Shown here: positions 42,809 to 51,018 of the stretch, piece by piece
How positions within the stretch are numbered: position 1 is the first letter of the stretch
Layout of the letters: every line of letters begins with the position of its first letter
Assembly: GCA_031081585.1 (NCBI GenBank)
Contig: JAVHLY010000008.1
Coordinates: forward strand, 1 to 64,000
DNA: 64,000 nucleotides
Direction of reading: 5' to 3'
Source: Armatimonadota bacterium
GTDB lineage: Bacteria; Sysuimicrobiota; Sysuimicrobiia; Sysuimicrobiales; Humicultoraceae
Notes under the pieces: generated by a model
Told to the model about the DNA's origin: nothing
The model's database searches: none
What the model saw: the letters and a program-made list of their open reading frames with translations, nothing else
Translations under genes and position numbers: made by a program

Positions 42809-44536
42809 TTACGGGAGCGGGGCTCCGCGCCGGGCAGCCAGGTTGATCGGCGGTGAACCAGAGGGGCGCTCAGAGACGGACACCATGACGCCCGAGGTCG
42901 TCGTGCCCGGGAAGATCACGACGCCAGGCGCCGTCCCATAGAGGTCTCCGGCATCGATGATGCCGTTGGCGTTGGTGTCTTGCCACGCGAAGACCGTGTG
43001 CGTCCCTGACTGCGCGTTGGTGATGACGAAGGTTCCATCAGAGGCGACCCCCACCTGGTCACTGCCAACCGTAATGGTCGACCCGCTCAGGTCTCCGGTA
43101 AAGGCAAGCATGGGGTTGGTGCTGACGGATGCGCCGACGGCGGCCGCGGCGTTGACCTTCCCCCAGCCAAACGTGGTGTCGTATCCGGAAGTCCCGAGGT
43201 CGGTCGCGGTGCTCTGCAGGACGTTCTGAATCATCGCGGCCCCCGTGACGCCCTTGCTCAGTAGGAGGGCAGCCACCCCGGCGACATGGGGAGATGCCAT
43301 CGAAGTGCCGTCGAACCACCAGTACTGCGTGGGCGTCGCAGGGGTTCCACTGGTGCTCAAGATGCCATCGGGCTCGCCGTCACCATTCAGATCGGTATTG
43401 ACGTCCCCTCCCGGAGCCGACAGGTCGATGCAGGAGCCAAAGTTCGAATAGGGAGCCTTCGTGTTGGTGATCGTGGTCGCGGCGACGGCGATCACGTTTG
43501 CATAGCACGCGGGGTACACGGGTGAGGCCCCCAGGTCCACATTGTCGTTGCCCGCCGCGGCCACCAGGGTTACCCCGAGCCCGTAGGCGTAATTGACGGC
43601 GTCCTGTTCCGCCTGGCTGAATCCGGGTCCGCCGAAGCTCATGTTGATGACACGAGCGCTGTGATCGGCTGCGTACTCGATGGCGTCGATGACATCGGCG
43701 CTCGTCGCCGTGCAGGATCCACCGATGTTCCCGAAGACACGCAGAGGCATAATGCGAGTTCGACTCGGGCCGCCCCAGTTGACACCGGCCACGCCGGTCG
43801 CGTTATTGGTCGCAGCTGCGATCGTGCCCGAAACGTGCGATCCATGACTAACATCGGAGGGGCCCGGGCACCCGGGATCTGCCGGGTTCGTATCGTCGTC
43901 CACGAAGTCGAAGCCGGCCACGGTGACCCCGTTGAGGTCCGCGTGGCCGAAGAGGATCCCAGTGTCGATGACGGCCACCACGACCAACGCACTTCCGGTC
44001 GTGACGTCCCAAGCAGCTTCGGTGCCGATGTTGGAGTAGTGCCACTGGAACGAGTAGAAGGGATCGTTGGGAACCGCAAGAGGACGACGCGGTGGGGTCG
44101 ACAGGAGATAGCGGTAGTAGTTTGGCTCAGCGTACTCGACGGCGGCGTGGCCGCGATAGCTGCTGAGCACTGTATCGGGAGTTGCTGAAACTGCCCGGAC
44201 GAGCGCAATGCGCCCTTTCAGCAGTCGCCGGATCTCCTGGGTTCCTACCCGGGCGTTCAGGTTGGCGGCCTCGCCAGGCATGACTCCAGGTCGGAACTTG
44301 ACCAGGAACTCATTGGGCCTCGCCATGGGTCTCATGGAAGCCTGCCGGAAACCCCGGTGCGCAGGCAGACGGGGACGCGCGCCCCGCGCCGCGACCGAGA
44401 TGGAGACAGTCCCCGACACGGATCCCACGCCTGGCCCGGGTGTGGGAGTGCTGACACCACCGCCCCCACAGGCGGCCGTCAGCATTGCCACAGCGATGAC
44501 GGCCAAAGCGTATCGGAATGCCCCGTTGATGGTCAT
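42809..44536 (-). CDS. Subtilisin-like (S8) serine protease, probable lipoprotein
   Basis: Secreted protease of 575 residues. The signal sequence ends in AMLTAAC (Cys23), suggesting lipid anchoring. Residues ~75-142 form an inhibitor-I9-type propeptide ('NEFLVKFRPGV'...'VEYAEPNYY'). The S8 domain holds Asp191 (AVIDTGI), His231 (SHGSHVSG), oxyanion Asn330 (AAAGND) and Ser412 (DGTSMASPHVAG). The C-terminus has a beta domain with 'AWQDTNANGIIDAGDLYG', a calcium-binding dockerin-like loop. GGAGGAGGG lies before ATG 44536. Its DNA is visibly less GC-rich and uses more A/T-ending codons than its neighbours, suggesting later acquisition. Confidence 0.93.
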   Translation of the reverse strand: MTINGAFRYALAVIAVAMLTAACGGGGVSTPTPGPGVGSVSGTVSISVAARGARPRLPAHRGFRQASMRPMARPNEFLVKFRPGVMPGEAANLNARVGTQEIRRLLKGRIALVRAVSATPDTVLSSYRGHAAVEYAEPNYYRYLLSTPPRRPLAVPNDPFYSFQWHYSNIGTEAAWDVTTGSALVVVAVIDTGILFGHADLNGVTVAGFDFVDDDTNPADPGCPGPSDVSHGSHVSGTIAAATNNATGVAGVNWGGPSRTRIMPLRVFGNIGGSCTATSADVIDAIEYAADHSARVINMSFGGPGFSQAEQDAVNYAYGLGVTLVAAAGNDNVDLGASPVYPACYANVIAVAATTITNTKAPYSNFGSCIDLSAPGGDVNTDLNGDGEPDGILSTSGTPATPTQYWWFDGTSMASPHVAGVAALLLSKGVTGAAMIQNVLQSTATDLGTSGYDTTFGWGKVNAAAAVGASVSTNPMLAFTGDLSGSTITVGSDQVGVASDGTFVITNAQSGTHTVFAWQDTNANGIIDAGDLYGTAPGVVIFPGTTTSGVMVSVSERPSGSPPINLAARRGAPLP

Positions 44537-44584
44537 CGGAACCCTCCTCCCAGGCGTCATCCCCGGGGCATTTCGCGGGCGGGC

Positions 44585-44621
44585 GGGCAACTTCCCTCAG
44601 CGGGTGGGCAACTTCCCTCAG
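44585..44621. repeat. Two copies of a 16-bp direct repeat upstream of the protease gene
   Basis: GGGCAACTTCCCTCAG occurs at 44585-44600 and 44606-44621 (period 21). It lies in the divergent region between the S8 protease and the next lipoprotein gene and could bind a regulator. Confidence 0.7.
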
Positions 44622-44734
44622 GGGAGGGCCCCCTGCCCGGGCAGCGTCCTTCACCGCCCGTCCATGCTCGGTTGTGCGAGGGCACAGGAAGTCGGTGAGT
44701 CCTGGGCAGAACTATCTGAGGGATCGGTCTCGAG

Positions 44735-46084
44735 ATGACGTTGCCGCGCATCACCCTATGCGTCCTTGCCGCGGCGGTTCTGACCGCCTGCGGCAGCCTG
44801 AGCGGCCTACCTCCCCTTACCCCCGCCGCCGACGCCACTCCTCCCACCGTCACGGCGACCGTCCCCCAGCGTGACGGGACCATCCCGGCCGACGCCCAGA
44901 TCTCGGTCACCTTCAGCAAGGCCATGAACACCCGCAGTGTGACGGTCGCCGCCGAGCCGGCCGTCACCTTCGCCCCGGCGGAGTGGTCGGCCGACGAGCG
45001 GACTGTCACCGTGCGCCCGCAGAACCCGCTCAACCCCGGCACCCGGTACACCGTCACGGTGAGCGGCCGCGACCGGGCCGGGAATACCTTGGCCCCCTTC
45101 ACCTGGTCGTTCACCGCCGGGCCGCCGGCCGCCCGGGCCGGGACCGGTCAGGCACGCCTGCGCGACCGGGTGGAGGTGCGGGCGGACGAGCGCCTCTTCA
45201 CCCTCTTTGCGGCCCTCAACGCCGCCGGCTATGACGAGGGGCTCCGGGAGTCGGGGGCCGTCCGCCAGGCCGTGCGGGACAGGCTCGGGGACTTGCCGCT
45301 CCGCGTGGTCGAGCCCGTGCGCCGGTACCGCGAGGAGCACCCCCTGCCCCTGGAGGCCTACGTCCGCTCCACCCTTACGCTGGGCGCCCCGCCGGGGTTC
45401 GCCGAGCAGCGCGCCCTCCGGGGCCTGGAGGGCTGGGGGCGGGTGCTGGCCGACTTCTACAAGGCCGCCGGGGTGGCGGACCTCTGGAAGGCCCAGGCCG
45501 AGGCTCACCAGCAGGCGGCCGCCGCGCTCGCCGGTGACGGCCTGGCACTCATGGGCCGCACCCTCGACTACCTGCGGGCCGGCGACGCCCCGCGGGAGCG
45601 GCTGGTGCTCGTGCCGAACCTCCTGGACGCGCCGGGCCGCGGCTACCTCGTGCCGCTCGACGACGTGGTGGTCTTCGTCCTGGGCTCCGTCGGCCCGCCC
45701 GACTCAGTCACGCTCGTGACCCTCACCGCCCGGCTGGTCCTGGGGACTCTCCGGCCCGAGGCGGCGGCCGAGGTGCAGCGCACCAGCCCGCTCTTTGACC
45801 TGGTCCGCGAGACGGCACAGCGCCACGGCTACCAGGAGTGGGCGGCCGTCATCCAGGAGAGTCTCGTGGCCGCGGTCACGGCCCGACTGGTCCTGCCCCC
45901 CGACCAGCGCGCGGCCTTCCTGCGCCGCCACTACGACCGGGGGCTCATCCTGGTGGACCACTTCGCCACGGAGCTCGAGCGGTACGAGCGCGATACCGCC
46001 CCGCTGGCGGAGTTCCTGCCCAGCCTGCTGCGGACGGTGAACCTGGACGAGCAGCGCCGCCTCTTCGCCGAGCGGCGGCGGTAG
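44735..46084 (+). CDS. Lipoprotein with Ig-like (Big_5) domain and a helical C-terminal region
   Basis: Protein of 449 residues. The signal ends in AAAVLTAC (lipobox). Residues ~35-128 form a bacterial Ig-like domain of the Big_5/SbsA type, recognised by 'DGTIPADAQISVTFSKAMNTRSVTV' and 'NPGTRYTVTVSGRDRAGNTLAPFTWSFT'. The remaining ~310 residues are helical with 'DERLFTLFAALNAAGYDEGLRESGAVRQAVRDRL' and resemble DUF4932-like regions only vaguely. No protease or transporter motif is seen. The ATG has only weak ribosome-binding sequence. It is divergent from the S8 protease gene and may be functionally linked to the surrounding cell-surface genes. Confidence 0.75.
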   Translation: MTLPRITLCVLAAAVLTACGSLSGLPPLTPAADATPPTVTATVPQRDGTIPADAQISVTFSKAMNTRSVTVAAEPAVTFAPAEWSADERTVTVRPQNPLNPGTRYTVTVSGRDRAGNTLAPFTWSFTAGPPAARAGTGQARLRDRVEVRADERLFTLFAALNAAGYDEGLRESGAVRQAVRDRLGDLPLRVVEPVRRYREEHPLPLEAYVRSTLTLGAPPGFAEQRALRGLEGWGRVLADFYKAAGVADLWKAQAEAHQQAAAALAGDGLALMGRTLDYLRAGDAPRERLVLVPNLLDAPGRGYLVPLDDVVVFVLGSVGPPDSVTLVTLTARLVLGTLRPEAAAEVQRTSPLFDLVRETAQRHGYQEWAAVIQESLVAAVTARLVLPPDQRAAFLRRHYDRGLILVDHFATELERYERDTAPLAEFLPSLLRTVNLDEQRRLFAERRR

Positions 46085-46101
46085 GCGAGCCGCGCGGCCG
46101 G

Positions 46102-46713
46102 TCACGGCGTCGCGATCCGAACCTCTCCCCCCACGATGTCGAACGCTGGAGTTGGTGCGTCTCCCGTCGGGTCCACGAGCGTGGTGAAGAGGTCCCGCGG
46201 CACCTCCACCGTGACGAACCCGAACGCGTCCCGGGCGCCCGGGCCGAGGGCGTCGAGCGGCCGCTGCCGCCCGTCCACCGTGACGACGTTCACCTTCACC
46301 CGCCTCGGGGGTGCGGTGCCCGTCTGCAGACTGGCAATCGGCACCCGTGCGCGGATGGTACGCCCGTCGGGCAGGACCTCGCCGAAGAGGAAGGGCTCGG
46401 GCGGGCGGATGGCTTCGAACCCGAAGGGCCGGTACGGCGCCTGAGGGACGCGGCCGAAGAAGAAGCGCCCCCCGCGCAGGAGGACGTAGTGGGTCCAGTC
46501 GGTGCTGTCGGGCTGCGGTCCGCGCAGCAGGGTTTCGTCCACCGTGAAGGCGATGTAGTAGACCCCGCCCGTGGGACGGACGGGAGCCGCGAACTGCACC
46601 GTGATGGCGAGTTGCGTTCCGGCCTGCGCTGCGGCGGGTCCGGTCGTCGCCGCCATCGAGGCGACGACCGCCAGGACGACGCCAGCGAGCGGGCCACCGA
46701 TCCTCGTGGGCAC
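46102..46713 (-). CDS. Exported protein of unknown function
   Basis: Leftward protein of 203 residues. GTG 46713 follows GGGAGG and opens a signal peptide ('IGGPLAGVVLAVVASMAATTGPAAAQA'). The mature part is strand-rich ('LAITVQFAAPVRPTGGVYYIAFTVDE', 'RTIRARVPIASLQTG', 'VKVNVVTVDG', 'FGFVTVEVPRDLF', 'APTPAFDIVGGEVRI'), similar in layout to the lipoprotein at 41.4-42.0 kb. It lies downstream of the lpt genes on the same strand with a 115-base gap, so co-expression with LPS export is possible but unproven. The family is not recognised. Confidence 0.65.
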   Translation of the reverse strand: MPTRIGGPLAGVVLAVVASMAATTGPAAAQAGTQLAITVQFAAPVRPTGGVYYIAFTVDETLLRGPQPDSTDWTHYVLLRGGRFFFGRVPQAPYRPFGFEAIRPPEPFLFGEVLPDGRTIRARVPIASLQTGTAPPRRVKVNVVTVDGRQRPLDALGPGARDAFGFVTVEVPRDLFTTLVDPTGDAPTPAFDIVGGEVRIATP

Positions 46714-46828
46714 GATAGCGCCTCCCTCTCCGCTCTTCACCGGCGACCCGTCCCGCTTCACCGGCGACTCCTCATGGCTTATGCCCGAACCGCGCTGGCG
46801 GCCACACTCGCCGGAGGTCCACGCCCCG

Positions 46829-49075
46829 TCAGGGGCTGCCCGGGAAGGGCAGCGGCTGGTCGAAGAGCAGGCCGCTCTGCCCCAGCCCGATGCGCCCCCG
46901 CCCCCAGGGGATGGCGGTGAGCCAGGTCTCCAGCCAGATCTCCCCTCGCACCCCCAGGTAGGAGAGGCTCACGGCCAGACAGTCGCAAAAGATGCGCGTC
47001 ACCGTCAGGCGGTCGTGGAAGACCTGCCCCGTGGTCCCATCGTAGAAGCCCAGGTACTGCACCTGCCACTGGGGACTGAGGCGCAGGTCCAGGCTGGCCT
47101 CGACGCGCTCCAGCCGGCCCAGCGTCGGGCTGTAGCTGGCGGCCAGCGCCACCGTCCACTCGGGCCGCGGCAGGACGACCGCCTGGGCCACCACGCTGCC
47201 CGGTTGCCGGGTCAGGAAGTCGTAGGTGACCGACGCGCGGGCAAAGAGCCCCGGGGTCCGGTAGGTGAGGCTGGCTTCGCCGAAGCTGAACGTCCCGGCG
47301 ATCTGGTCGAACAGAAAGGGGCTCCGTCCGGCCACACCCTGAGCGGTGTAAGCCCCGCGCAGCTCCAGGACGGGGCTGAGCGGGCGGAGGTACTCGACCC
47401 GGCCTCCGGTGAAGAGGCGCAGGTCGCCGGTGGTGTACCAGCTCGTCCGGCCGAAGGCGCGCAGGAAGAGCGTCCCACCCGCCACCGGCAGCGGCCCGCT
47501 GAGGGTCAGCAGCGCGTCGGCCCGCACCGCGTCGGTCAGGCTCGAGGGCGTGACGTTGTGCTCGCGGAACCGGCCCACCCCGCCCTCCACCTGCAGGATG
47601 AAGGGTGACCGCCCCAGGGGGACGGGCGCCAGCGCCACGGTCAGCTCCGGCAGCCGCTCCAGCGTGTAGCGCTGGTCGGCGGGAAAAGCCGCACCGTCCA
47701 GGTCCCAGCGGGTCTCGGCCACCAAAGCCGCAGAGAAGTTTGGGCCGGCGTGGCGCAGCACCAGGCGCGGCAGGAGCTCGTCGTCCACGCCTGCCGTCCC
47801 CGCCGCGCGTGTGAAGGTGAGGACCGCCTCGCCGCTCAGTGTCGGCGAGAGGCTCTGCGTGTGGACCAGCGTCCCCGTCAGGCTGTGGGTCGGGCCGAGG
47901 GACGCGCTGGTGTGCGTCGCGTACAGGAAGGTCGTCGAGCGCGGGGTGCGGTAGTTGAGGTCGAGCGCCGTGTAGAGGTCGCTGGTGGCCGGCGGGGGCG
48001 GGGTCCCGCCCGGCGCGCGCAGGGTGTAGTCGCCGAAGAGGCCCAGGCGCAGCGCGGGGGTGAGCTCCTGGGCATGATTGAGGATCACCCGCCAGTCGGT
48101 CCCGTCGGTCTGGCGGTTGGCCAGGCGGTAGACGACGGCGTTGCCCTGGCCCCGCCCGCCGCCCAGCCGGTAGACGTGCTCGACGCCGAGGCCGATCCCC
48201 AGCCGCTCCATGTAGTCGGCCAGCACGGACCCCCAGTGGGCCTCGTTCACGAAGTAGGTGGTCCGGGTCTTCACGAACCACCCCTCGGCCGGGCTGTAGC
48301 CGACCACCGGGAAGAAGCGGGTCTCCTGCCGCTCGCGCAGGAAGATGATGAACGCCGGCAGCGTGAGGATCCGCCGCCCGGCCAGCCACAGTGAGACGCG
48401 CCGGCCGACCACCTTGTCGGTGAGGAAGACGGCGATCTCGTCCGCCGTCAGGTAGACGAGCGGGTCGTCAGCGTCGCAGGTGGTGACGAAGCCCTGGCGG
48501 ATGGAGACGGTGCGGTCGAGCACGCCCTCCAGCCGCTGGGCGCGCAGGTGGACGGGGCCGAGCACCATCGGGCTGGTCACCTGGGCGCGGGCCTGGTGCA
48601 GCGTCCCCAGGCGGGTCCGCAGGTTGTAGGTGAGGAGGTCGGCGGTGGCCTCCTGCGTGCCGACTCGCAGGCGGACGCCTCCCTCCGCGGTCACCTCTCC
48701 GGTCTCAAGGTTGGCGATGAGGGCGTCGCTGTGGATGGTCACGTCCTCGAAGGTGAGGACGACGTTCCCCGTGGCCACCAGCACGCGCGTGCGGCGGTCG
48801 TAGCGGAAGGCATCGGCGCGGATCTGCACCGGGACCTCGTCGGCGGGTGCCACCGGGGGCGGTGCGGGAGCGGGTGTTGGCGACGGTGCGGGTGCCGGTG
48901 TGGGGGCCGCCGGTGTGGGGGTGGGCGTCGGCGTGGGGTATGGCTGGGCCACAGGTCCGGGAGACCGGGGCGCGGGCGGCGGTGCGGTGGCGCCCGCTGC
49001 CGGAGGCGCGGAGGACGGGAGGACGAGCGTGAGGAGCGCCAGCAGCGCGGCCGCAGGGACGCAGAGGCGGCGCAT
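46829..49075 (-). CDS. lptD: LptD-like outer-membrane LPS assembly protein
   Basis: Protein of 748 residues. A signal peptide is followed by a ~60-residue Pro/Thr/Ala-rich linker, an OstA/LptA-like beta-jellyroll (about residues 80-230, 'VPVQIRADAFRYDRRTRVLVATGNVVL') and a C-terminal ~500-residue region of alternating amphipathic strands typical of an LptD barrel. This is the outer-membrane end of the LPS bridge. Its N-terminal Pro-Thr tract is unusual. The order lptF-lptC-lptA-lptD with overlaps or 9-base gaps strongly supports the assignment. LptE, msbA and lptB are not in the window. Confidence 0.87.
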   Translation of the reverse strand: MRRLCVPAAALLALLTLVLPSSAPPAAGATAPPPAPRSPGPVAQPYPTPTPTPTPAAPTPAPAPSPTPAPAPPPVAPADEVPVQIRADAFRYDRRTRVLVATGNVVLTFEDVTIHSDALIANLETGEVTAEGGVRLRVGTQEATADLLTYNLRTRLGTLHQARAQVTSPMVLGPVHLRAQRLEGVLDRTVSIRQGFVTTCDADDPLVYLTADEIAVFLTDKVVGRRVSLWLAGRRILTLPAFIIFLRERQETRFFPVVGYSPAEGWFVKTRTTYFVNEAHWGSVLADYMERLGIGLGVEHVYRLGGGRGQGNAVVYRLANRQTDGTDWRVILNHAQELTPALRLGLFGDYTLRAPGGTPPPPATSDLYTALDLNYRTPRSTTFLYATHTSASLGPTHSLTGTLVHTQSLSPTLSGEAVLTFTRAAGTAGVDDELLPRLVLRHAGPNFSAALVAETRWDLDGAAFPADQRYTLERLPELTVALAPVPLGRSPFILQVEGGVGRFREHNVTPSSLTDAVRADALLTLSGPLPVAGGTLFLRAFGRTSWYTTGDLRLFTGGRVEYLRPLSPVLELRGAYTAQGVAGRSPFLFDQIAGTFSFGEASLTYRTPGLFARASVTYDFLTRQPGSVVAQAVVLPRPEWTVALAASYSPTLGRLERVEASLDLRLSPQWQVQYLGFYDGTTGQVFHDRLTVTRIFCDCLAVSLSYLGVRGEIWLETWLTAIPWGRGRIGLGQSGLLFDQPLPFPGSP

Positions 49076-49084
49076 GAGCGGAGA

Positions 49085-50365
49085 CTAGCGACCGCGCCGG
49101 ACCTTGAACTCCGTCTGCACGTTGCCGAGGGCCTCGAACGTCTCCTCCTGCAGGGCGATGACGACACGGTCGGCGCGCAGCCGGTTGCCGTCCTCGTCCT
49201 GCAGGTGCACGTTCCCGGTCACCACCACCCGCCGGTCGCGGTGGGTGTAGCGGGCGCGGTCGCCGGTGGCCTGCCGGGCGCCCTGGGTCACGCGCACCCG
49301 TCCCTCGGCCTCCATGTCCCGCGGCCCGAGGAGCAGGGTGAGGCGATCGCAGGCCAGCCGCGCCGGGGCGGCCAGGGTGCGGCGCGTCTCCGGGTCGGCC
49401 GGGCGCTCGCCTTCCGGCAGGAACAGGTCACCGGTGAGGCCCTCCACCACCACGTCCCCCTCCAGCACGAGGCGGCCGTCCGCCTCGCTGTAGCGCCCGC
49501 GGGCCGCGCGGGCGGTGCGATCCCGCTGCCGCACCTCCACCTCCCCGAGCGCCTCGGCCTCCGGCGTGTCCCAGCGGAAGCGCATCCGCTCGGCGGTGAT
49601 GGTGGTCTCCTCGCGCGCGAGGGCGTCCACGGTGGCATCGCCGCCCGGGGCCGGTGCGCCGGGACGCACCAGCCGAGCGCGGCCGACCACCTCGGCGCGC
49701 CGCGCCCGCAGGTTGGCGGCGAGGCGTTCTCCGGTCAGGGTACTCCCGCCCTGACGCAGCCGCACCCCGCCTGCAGCCGTCACCTCGTCGGTGCGGCCGT
49801 CGTGGGTGAGCGAGGGGGCCTGCACCTCCAGGTCGCCCCGGGTGACCGTCACCCCCCCGGAGGCCTGCGTGACCTGCGTGTCCAGGGCGAAGCGCACCCG
49901 TCCGGCGCGCAGCGTCCCCTCACCCTGCGCCACCACGACGCGGCCCTCGGCCTGGGCCAGGCGCGTGCGGACCTCGTAGCGCACGGTCTCCGCCGTGAGC
50001 GTGGTCCGTGCCTGCTGCACGACCACGCCACCGTGCGCGGTCGCCACCTGGACCCGCTGATCGAGGCGCACGCGCTCCGCTCGGATCTCCACCGCGCCCA
50101 GGGTGAGGCGCACCCGTCCTTCGGCCGTGAAGACGCGTGCCCGGGCGTCGTAGCGGACCCGGTCGGCACGGAGCCGGCCCACCTGGACCGGCGGCGTCGC
50201 GGTCGCGGACGGATTGGGGGTGGGCCGTGGGGTGGCGGTCGGCCCCGGCGCAGCCGACGCAGCGGCCACCGGGCCGGCGAGGGACCGTCGGGCCGCGGCT
50301 GGAACGGCGACGGCCAGCGTGGCGGCGACGACGAGCCCGAGGGCGCGCAGCGGTGCCCCTCTCAC
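49085..50365 (-). CDS. lptA: LptA/OstA-like periplasmic LPS bridge protein, tandem-domain form
   Basis: Protein of 426 residues with a signal peptide and Pro-rich spacer, then several OstA-like repeats: 'LRADRVRYDARARVFTAEGRVRLTLG', 'VRYEVRTRLAQAEGRVVVAQG', 'TGERLAANLRARRAEVVGRARLV', 'RARYTHRDRRVVVTGNVHLQDEDGNRLRADRVVI'. Canonical LptA is ~185 residues with one jellyroll; here the domain is extended to more than twice that length, which could span the periplasm with fewer subunits. GTG start overlaps the lptC stop by four bases. Confidence 0.85.
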   Translation of the reverse strand: MRGAPLRALGLVVAATLAVAVPAAARRSLAGPVAAASAAPGPTATPRPTPNPSATATPPVQVGRLRADRVRYDARARVFTAEGRVRLTLGAVEIRAERVRLDQRVQVATAHGGVVVQQARTTLTAETVRYEVRTRLAQAEGRVVVAQGEGTLRAGRVRFALDTQVTQASGGVTVTRGDLEVQAPSLTHDGRTDEVTAAGGVRLRQGGSTLTGERLAANLRARRAEVVGRARLVRPGAPAPGGDATVDALAREETTITAERMRFRWDTPEAEALGEVEVRQRDRTARAARGRYSEADGRLVLEGDVVVEGLTGDLFLPEGERPADPETRRTLAAPARLACDRLTLLLGPRDMEAEGRVRVTQGARQATGDRARYTHRDRRVVVTGNVHLQDEDGNRLRADRVVIALQEETFEALGNVQTEFKVRRGR

Positions 50366-51018
50366 CGCGGGAGCCCCAGGGGCAGCGGACCCGAGAGGGC
50401 GAAGGTGACGTCCACGCCGCCCTCGAGGTGCAGCGTCTCCAGGGAGAGGTCGACCACCAGGCGGCCCGCTCGCACGCGGTGTCCCCCGATGGTCACGTCC
50501 ACCCCCCGGGGGAAGGTGAGAGTCCGGCGGGCCGCGCTCCAGCGCGCCTCCGGCGCCCGCATGCGGTCCCCCTGAGGGGTGGTGATCTCGAGGTCGCCCA
50601 GCACCGTGAAGTCGTCCGTGGCCCGGTCGAGTACGATCTCCCTCGCGCGCAGGTGCAGGGCCGGGGCCCCGTCGCGGTACAGGGTGGCCTGGCGGATCCC
50701 CCGGAAGCGTGCAAGCCGCGCGTCCGCGCTGACCTCCACCCGGTCCGCCCGCACCTCCACCTGCCGCTTCCCCTGGTGGCGCAGGACCAGCGCCGCACCC
50801 CTGATAGCCACGCCCGGCGGGGCGGGCGTGGCGGCGGGCGTCGGCACGACGGCCACCGGTGCCGGGGCGCGGCGGGACCAGGCGACCGACCAGCCCAGGT
50901 AGGCGCCCGCGGCCAGCGCGGCGGCCACCAGGCCGGCCACGGCGAGGGCGGTCCGGAGCCTGGAGCCCGCACGCAGGCGCACGGGCGGAGGTGGCGGCGC
51001 GTCAGGAGGGCGCGCCAA
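50362..51018 (-). CDS. lptC: LptC-like inner-membrane LPS transport protein
   Basis: Protein of 218 residues with a single N-terminal transmembrane helix (about 24-48) and a periplasmic OstA-like domain ('VEVRADRVEVSADARLARFRGIRQATLY...LHLRAREIVLD...PQGDRMRAPEARWSAARRTLTFP'). LptC accepts LPS from LptFG and passes it to LptA. TTG 51018 is the start implied by the frame, overlapping the end of lptF; a start farther downstream would cut the membrane helix. Gene position between lptF and lptA fits exactly. Confidence 0.84.
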   Translation of the reverse strand: MARPPDAPPPPPVRLRAGSRLRTALAVAGLVAAALAAGAYLGWSVAWSRRAPAPVAVVPTPAATPAPPGVAIRGAALVLRHQGKRQVEVRADRVEVSADARLARFRGIRQATLYRDGAPALHLRAREIVLDRATDDFTVLGDLEITTPQGDRMRAPEARWSAARRTLTFPRGVDVTIGGHRVRAGRLVVDLSLETLHLEGGVDVTFALSGPLPLGLPR

